Assembly: GCA_045640165.1 (NCBI GenBank) | Contig: JAZUEK010000080.1 | Location: 1-61,761, forward strand | Length of the DNA stretch: 61,761 nt | Origin: RGIG426 sp045640165 | Lineage (GTDB): Bacteria > Bacillota > Clostridia > Oscillospirales > Acutalibacteraceae | Direction: 5' to 3' | Shown: in pieces, positions 58,550 through 61,761 of the stretch | Layout: each line of letters opens with the position of its first letter | How positions within the stretch are numbered: the stretch's first letter is position 1 | Made by a program: the position numbers and the translations under genes | The notes under the pieces: model-generated | What the model was told of the DNA's origin: nothing | Seen by the model: only the letters and a program-made list of their open reading frames with translations | The model's database searches: none

Positions 58550-60142
58550 TTATTTTTTGCGTAAAATGTCTTTGTTGAGCATTCCTACGTAGTCCGCCTG
58601 CAACACCAGTTCGCACTGACGATAAATCGTGTCGAAGCCGGTAGAGAGGAAGTCGAACACCACGTCGAGCACCATAGCCACGGCAACGGTCTCTACCGGA
58701 AGTCCCAACTGCAAAAACACGATGGTATAGCACGCGAGCGTACCGCCCGGGACGGGAGGCAACGCCACAGTGATAATGGAAATCACCAGCACCGCGGTCA
58801 CCAACCACACAAGCGAAATCTCCACACCGTACCGCTGTGCAAAATACATCACACACGCGGTAAACGCTATCGCGGTCGTCGGCTTATACAGCACGATACC
58901 GAGCGGAATGCCGAAGTTGGTCACCTTGGCGTCGATGCCGAGATCGTGCTCACAGCAGGAGACGTTCGCGCCGAAAGCGGCCGAGGAAGACGCCGTCGTT
59001 AAGGAGATAAAAAACGGAGGGAAGATTTTGCGAAACAACAAGATGGGATTCACGCGCTTGCGTGCACTGACGTAGGCAAGCAACACCACCGCAAACACCA
59101 CGGTCAACAGCAAAAACACCGCAACCGGCACCCAAGCGGCCAAGATGGTGCCAAGCGAGCCCGACCAAATCAGGCGCAGAAGAATCACAAAGATAAACGC
59201 CGTAACCATACTGCTGACCAGTTCCATCAAATACTGAATAACGTAGTTGATTTGCTCAATCAGCACGGCAACCATACGCGTTTGGCTGCCGAGAATCAGC
59301 ATAATACAACCAACCACTGTGGCAATCAAAATAATCTGCATCGTGTTGCCGTCCGCAAACGGGCTGACAATGTTTTTCGGGAAGATGCCGAGAAGCAGGT
59401 CAAAAATGCCTTTCAGCCCCGACAAGTTGAGCCCCGACCCGGAGAACGACAAGTTGAAAAAGGGCAACAACACCGCGAATGCGGCGGTGCAAAACAGGAA
59501 CGTCATAACGAAAAAGCGAATCAACATCTTTTTCCCGATACGACCGAATGCGGCGGCATCACCGATGCCGTAAATGCCCCACGCAACCGAGAGAAAAATC
59601 ATCGGGCTGGCAATAGTGGAGAGAATGCCCAAAAACGTGTCGTAAAGCGGCGTAAGAAAATCGTCGGAAATCGAAACGCGTACCGCCTCCGGCATCGACA
59701 ATCCTGCCACGCCCACGCCAACGGCGGCAATGGCCGCCAAAAACAGCAACAACAGAGGATTTAGCCGTTTTTTCTTCAAGCGAATGGTGACGACGTTCAC
59801 GCCTTTTTGATACGTATAGGCCGGAGAAAGTCCCATATTCGCCATCATACGGCCGGTATATTCGCCGAAATCGTCTCCGCCGCTTGTCAACGGATCGACC
59901 GATTCGCCTTTCAGCTCCATCGTAATAAACGGGCGACCGAACCGACGGCCGAACGTCAGCGAAAAGGGAGTGCTGTCACCAAACGCCTCGCGCCAGTTCA
60001 AAAGCAAATGCTCCACCGTCAAGCGCAAGCGAAGCACGTTCTTCTTTTCGATGTTCAGATTGGTTAAAAAAGTCTCCACTTTTTCGGCAACCTCGTCGAT
60101 AGCCGTGGAGTTTAGTGTAAAGGTGTCACTCTGAGTTTTCAT
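58550..60142 (-). CDS. Dicarboxylate/amino acid:cation symporter with an N-terminal GHKL-like domain
   Basis: Of 530 residues, about 130-530 are a DAACS-type transporter: KIFPPFFISLTTASSSAAFGANVSC contains the serine-rich re-entrant loop (TTASSSAA), and GIPLGIVLYKPTTAIAF and ALPPVPGGTLACYTIVFLQLG (second re-entrant loop) follow, with the ending STGFDTIYRQCELVLQADYV. The first 125 residues resemble an RsbW/GHKL ATPase: NVLRLRLTVEHLLLNWREAFG with E44 and N49 where the N-box is expected, FGRPFITMELKGESVDPL with Asp83, and a closing strand GVNVVTIRLKKK. This head is not part of standard symporters. ATG at 60142 has AAGGAGG upstream. Confidence 0.85.
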   Translation of the reverse strand: MKTQSDTFTLNSTAIDEVAEKVETFLTNLNIEKKNVLRLRLTVEHLLLNWREAFGDSTPFSLTFGRRFGRPFITMELKGESVDPLTSGGDDFGEYTGRMMANMGLSPAYTYQKGVNVVTIRLKKKRLNPLLLLFLAAIAAVGVGVAGLSMPEAVRVSISDDFLTPLYDTFLGILSTIASPMIFLSVAWGIYGIGDAAAFGRIGKKMLIRFFVMTFLFCTAAFAVLLPFFNLSFSGSGLNLSGLKGIFDLLLGIFPKNIVSPFADGNTMQIILIATVVGCIMLILGSQTRMVAVLIEQINYVIQYLMELVSSMVTAFIFVILLRLIWSGSLGTILAAWVPVAVFLLLTVVFAVVLLAYVSARKRVNPILLFRKIFPPFFISLTTASSSAAFGANVSCCEHDLGIDAKVTNFGIPLGIVLYKPTTAIAFTACVMYFAQRYGVEISLVWLVTAVLVISIITVALPPVPGGTLACYTIVFLQLGLPVETVAVAMVLDVVFDFLSTGFDTIYRQCELVLQADYVGMLNKDILRKK

Positions 60143-60166
60143 CGTGTCCCTCCTTCCGAAAGTAAC

Positions 60167-60195
60167 AGTATACCACGTTTGCCGCCGTTTGGCAA
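60167..60195 (-). promoter_or_regulatory. Promoter for the GHKL-symporter gene
   Basis: On the minus strand TTGCCA (60190-60195), a 17-bp spacer ending GTGG, TATACT (60167-60172). It directly follows the second terminator of the tRNA-Leu module. Confidence 0.82.
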
Positions 60196-60199
60196 GAAA

Positions 60200-60244
60200 A
60201 AGAAAAATGAGCATCCGCAGGTGAAATCCCTTACGAATGCTCAT
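60200..60244 (-). terminator. Second terminator after tRNA-Leu
   Basis: On the minus strand ATGAGCATTCG...CGGATGCTCAT forms a stem (with G-U pairs) around a loop of about 15 bases, followed by TTTTTC. Confidence 0.7.
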
Positions 60245-60246
60245 CG

Positions 60247-60346
60247 TGGTGCCGGTGGCCGGACAGCGACTCGCGCACAGCGCTCGCGTGCATAAGTTCC
60301 GCCGTGCCAATCGCGCACAGCGCTCTTGGGGCGTCACTTATCGAAC
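60247..60346 (-). ncRNA. Structured tRNA-associated element with duplicated tRNA-Leu 3' end
   Basis: Second copy of the element at 56891-56989, here on the minus strand. It begins GTTCGATAAGTGACGCCCCA, forms the 50-nt hairpin at 60292-60341 with inner stem GCGC-TGT-GCGC, then GCGAGCGC-TGT-GCGC...TCGC, and ends with 18 bases (60247-60264) identical to the last 18 of tRNA-Leu including CCA (60412-60429). So the core is shared with the tRNA-Pro copy while the tail follows the local tRNA. Confidence 0.6.
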
Positions 60347-60375
60347 CTCCGGTTCTCGTCCGGTTCTCGTAACAG

Positions 60376-60411
60376 AAAACTCCCCTCGGGGCGTTGCCCC
60401 AAGGGGAGTTT
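60376..60411 (-). terminator. First terminator after tRNA-Leu
   Basis: Stem AAAACTCCCC / GGGGAGTTTT around the core CTTGGGGCAACGCCCCGAG, identical in core to the terminator after tRNA-Pro. Confidence 0.85.
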
Positions 60412-60498
60412 TGGTGCCGGTGGCCGGACTCGAACCGGCACGCTGTCGCCAGCGGTGGATTTTGAGTCCACTACGTCTGCCAATTCCATCACACCGGC
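60412..60498 (-). tRNA. tRNA-Leu(CAA)
   Basis: An 87-nt tRNA with encoded CCA and a long variable arm, as expected for leucine. Acceptor GCCGGTG / CACCGGC, anticodon stem GTGGA / TCCAC with loop CTCAAAA giving anticodon CAA (reads TTG), variable arm GCTGGCGACAGC, T-arm GCCGG-TTCGAGT-CCGGC. Confidence 0.97.
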
Positions 60499-60511
60499 AG
60501 GTGCAAGGGCT

Positions 60512-60540
60512 ATTATACAACACAAAAACGGAAAATGCAA
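60512..60540 (-). promoter_or_regulatory. Promoter for tRNA-Leu
   Basis: On the minus strand TTGCAT (60535-60540), 17 bp, perfect TATAAT (60512-60517). Confidence 0.85.
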
Positions 60541-60561
60541 GCCCTTTTTGGCGGAAATCGC

Positions 60562-60596
60562 AAAAAAAGCCCGCGACAGCGGTCGCAGGCTTTTTT
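60562..60596 (-). terminator. Terminator of the HtrA-like gene
   Basis: On the minus strand stem AAAAAAGCCTGCGACC paired (one mismatch) with GTCGCGGGCTTTTTT, followed by TGCG. Confidence 0.85.
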
Positions 60597-60598
60597 CA

Positions 60599-61761
60599 TC
60601 AGTTCGTAATCTCTTTCAACGTGATTTCGCGGGTAAACTCCGTCACCTCGCCGGTACGCTGATCCGTAATGCGTTTGAGCGTCAGCGTCACCTTGTCGCC
60701 CGGTTTGTATTTCGACAGCGCGTTGCGCACCTCGGTGCGGGATTTGACCGTCACGGTGCCGACCTTCGTAATGATATCGTAGGGCTGAACATCCGTCCCC
60801 TCCAGCGCCGAGCCGGGCTCGATCGTGTAGATCATAAAGCCCTCGTAGCCGCTTTGGGTGATGGTGTAGCCGGTCACGCCGAGTCCGACACGGCCGGTCA
60901 CGTGACCGTTGGCGACCAAGTCGTCGATGATCTTTTTCGCCTCGGAGATCGGGATCGAGAAGCCCACGTTCTCGATACTGTCGTAAACGATCTTCGCGGA
61001 GTTGACGCCGATGACCTCGCCGTTGCAGTTGATCAGCGGGCCGCCGGAGTTACCGGGGTTGATCGCCGCGTCGATTTGCAGGCATTGGATGGAATAGCCG
61101 GTCTCGTCGTACACGTCGCGTTTCGTGCCGGACAAAATGCCCTGCGACACCGACCACGCGAGGCCGCCGGAGTTACCGATCGTCACCACACGGTCACCGA
61201 GCTGGACGTTTTCGCTCGAACCGAACGTCGCCGGCTTCAAGCCGGTGGCGTTGATCTTAACGACCGCCAGGTCGGTATCCTCGTCCCCGCCGATCACCGT
61301 CGCTCGATAGGTCGCGCCGGAATACAACACGATCTCGATATGCTGATAGTATTCGTTGGTTTTTTCGTTCATCACGACGTGTTGGTTCGTGATGATATAC
61401 CCATCCTCCGACAGCACGATACCGGACGCGGTACCCGCCAAGGACTCCTCCTCGCTGTTGCCGAAGGTAAAGTTGCCGTATTTGATGACCGAATTCGCAT
61501 AGAGGTTGACGACCACCGTGCTGTCCAAATTCTTCTTAACGATCTCCGCGGTAGACAAGCCACCGTCCTTCACCTCGGTATCGTGGATCACCACCGACGG
61601 CGTGTCGGAGGTGGTCGCGGACGTATCGGAGTTGTCGCTGACCGACGGTTTTTGGAGCCCGCCCTCTTTATCGAGCAGCATCACGATCCCCACGCCGAGA
61701 CAGCACAGACACAAAACGCACAGCACCGATACGGCGGCAATCACAAGCCCGTTGCCTTTTT
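60599..61761 (-). CDS. HtrA/DegP-type serine protease with PDZ domain (5' end outside the window)
   Basis: The frame is open through the right edge, so the start codon and the cytosolic tail are missing. The visible part begins KGNGLVIAAVSVLCVLCLCC, a membrane anchor, then a Ser/Thr-rich linker, a trypsin-like domain with the catalytic triad His in YIITNQHVV, Asp in GDEDTDLAVVKI and Ser in INPGNSGGPLIN, and a C-terminal PDZ domain (RVGLGVTGYTITQSGYEGF, ALEGTDVQPYDIITKVG). It degrades or refolds damaged envelope proteins outside the membrane. An internal GTG at 61744 lies within the membrane helix and is unlikely to be the true start. Confidence 0.92.
   Translation of the reverse strand, partial: KGNGLVIAAVSVLCVLCLCCLGVGIVMLLDKEGGLQKPSVSDNSDTSATTSDTPSVVIHDTEVKDGGLSTAEIVKKNLDSTVVVNLYANSVIKYGNFTFGNSEEESLAGTASGIVLSEDGYIITNQHVVMNEKTNEYYQHIEIVLYSGATYRATVIGGDEDTDLAVVKINATGLKPATFGSSENVQLGDRVVTIGNSGGLAWSVSQGILSGTKRDVYDETGYSIQCLQIDAAINPGNSGGPLINCNGEVIGVNSAKIVYDSIENVGFSIPISEAKKIIDDLVANGHVTGRVGLGVTGYTITQSGYEGFMIYTIEPGSALEGTDVQPYDIITKVGTVTVKSRTEVRNALSKYKPGDKVTLTLKRITDQRTGEVTEFTREITLKEITN

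Overview
The window reads as chromosomal core DNA of a GC-rich Gram-positive anaerobe of the class Clostridia, most likely an Oscillospirales (Ruminococcaceae/Oscillospiraceae-like) gut or rumen bacterium. Pointers are strong AGGAGG ribosome sites, frequent TTG and GTG starts, the rimP-nusA-ylxR-ylxQ-infB operon, yceD-rpmF, a MecA-like adaptor, DegV, TrmFO, a SpoIID-domain protein with a dockerin, D,D-carboxypeptidases, Rnf genes, a GlnRS next to GluRS, and a eukaryotic-type isocitrate dehydrogenase. The placement rests on gene content only. There is no rRNA, CRISPR array, recognisable insertion sequence or phage gene.

Layout. 1-880: 5' end of a type IV pilin gene, a small XRE regulator behind a four-half-site operator, then a patch of hairpin repeats. 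882-8527: glnS-gltX, an ABC-F ATPase, a ZIP metal transporter and an NSS sodium symporter. 8585-12549: methionine module metF, stand-alone MetH reactivation protein, metH. 12559-17174: a lipoprotein, then an ABC ATPase followed by a zinc/manganese ABC transporter (znuACB-like). 17188-23092: gpmI, tpiA, pgk, icd, degV, all on the minus strand. 23122-32367: a long translation/RNA operon rimP, nusA, rnpM, ylxQ, infB, rbfA, nrnA, truB, ribF-HAD, rpe. 32341-36456: a MecA-like gene and a reduced rnfC-D-E-A cluster. 36489-44234: membrane and cell-surface genes (DUF4015-like, GtrA, YfhO, sugar-transfer ATP-grasp, Wzx-like flippase). 44401-50439: trmFO, VanY-like, der, PDZ-radical-SAM, rpmF, yceD. 50468-55131: PHP, CofE-like, P-loop protein, pgi, dacF-like. 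55195-61761: dockerin-SpoIID protein, tRNA-Pro and tRNA-Leu with unusual downstream modules, an ElyC-like protein, a transporter with an ATPase-like head, and an HtrA protease that runs off the window.

Things that deserve a second look. (i) Both tRNA genes are followed by the same module: terminator, a conserved structured element with a compensatory base change between the two copies, a duplicate of that tRNA's own 3' end, and a second terminator. (ii) The rnf cluster lacks rnfB and rnfG, and by eye the retained membrane subunits have lost three of the four cysteines of the intramembrane Fe-S centre. (iii) RibF is fused to a HAD phosphatase. (iv) A dicarboxylate-type symporter carries an N-terminal GHKL-like domain. 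(v) ylxQ can only be completed from an ACG start. (vi) There are two palindromic operator candidates and a 78-bp MITE-like repeat present in two opposite orientations. Most promoters found share a TTGC-type -35, a 17-bp spacer and often a TGG in front of the -10.
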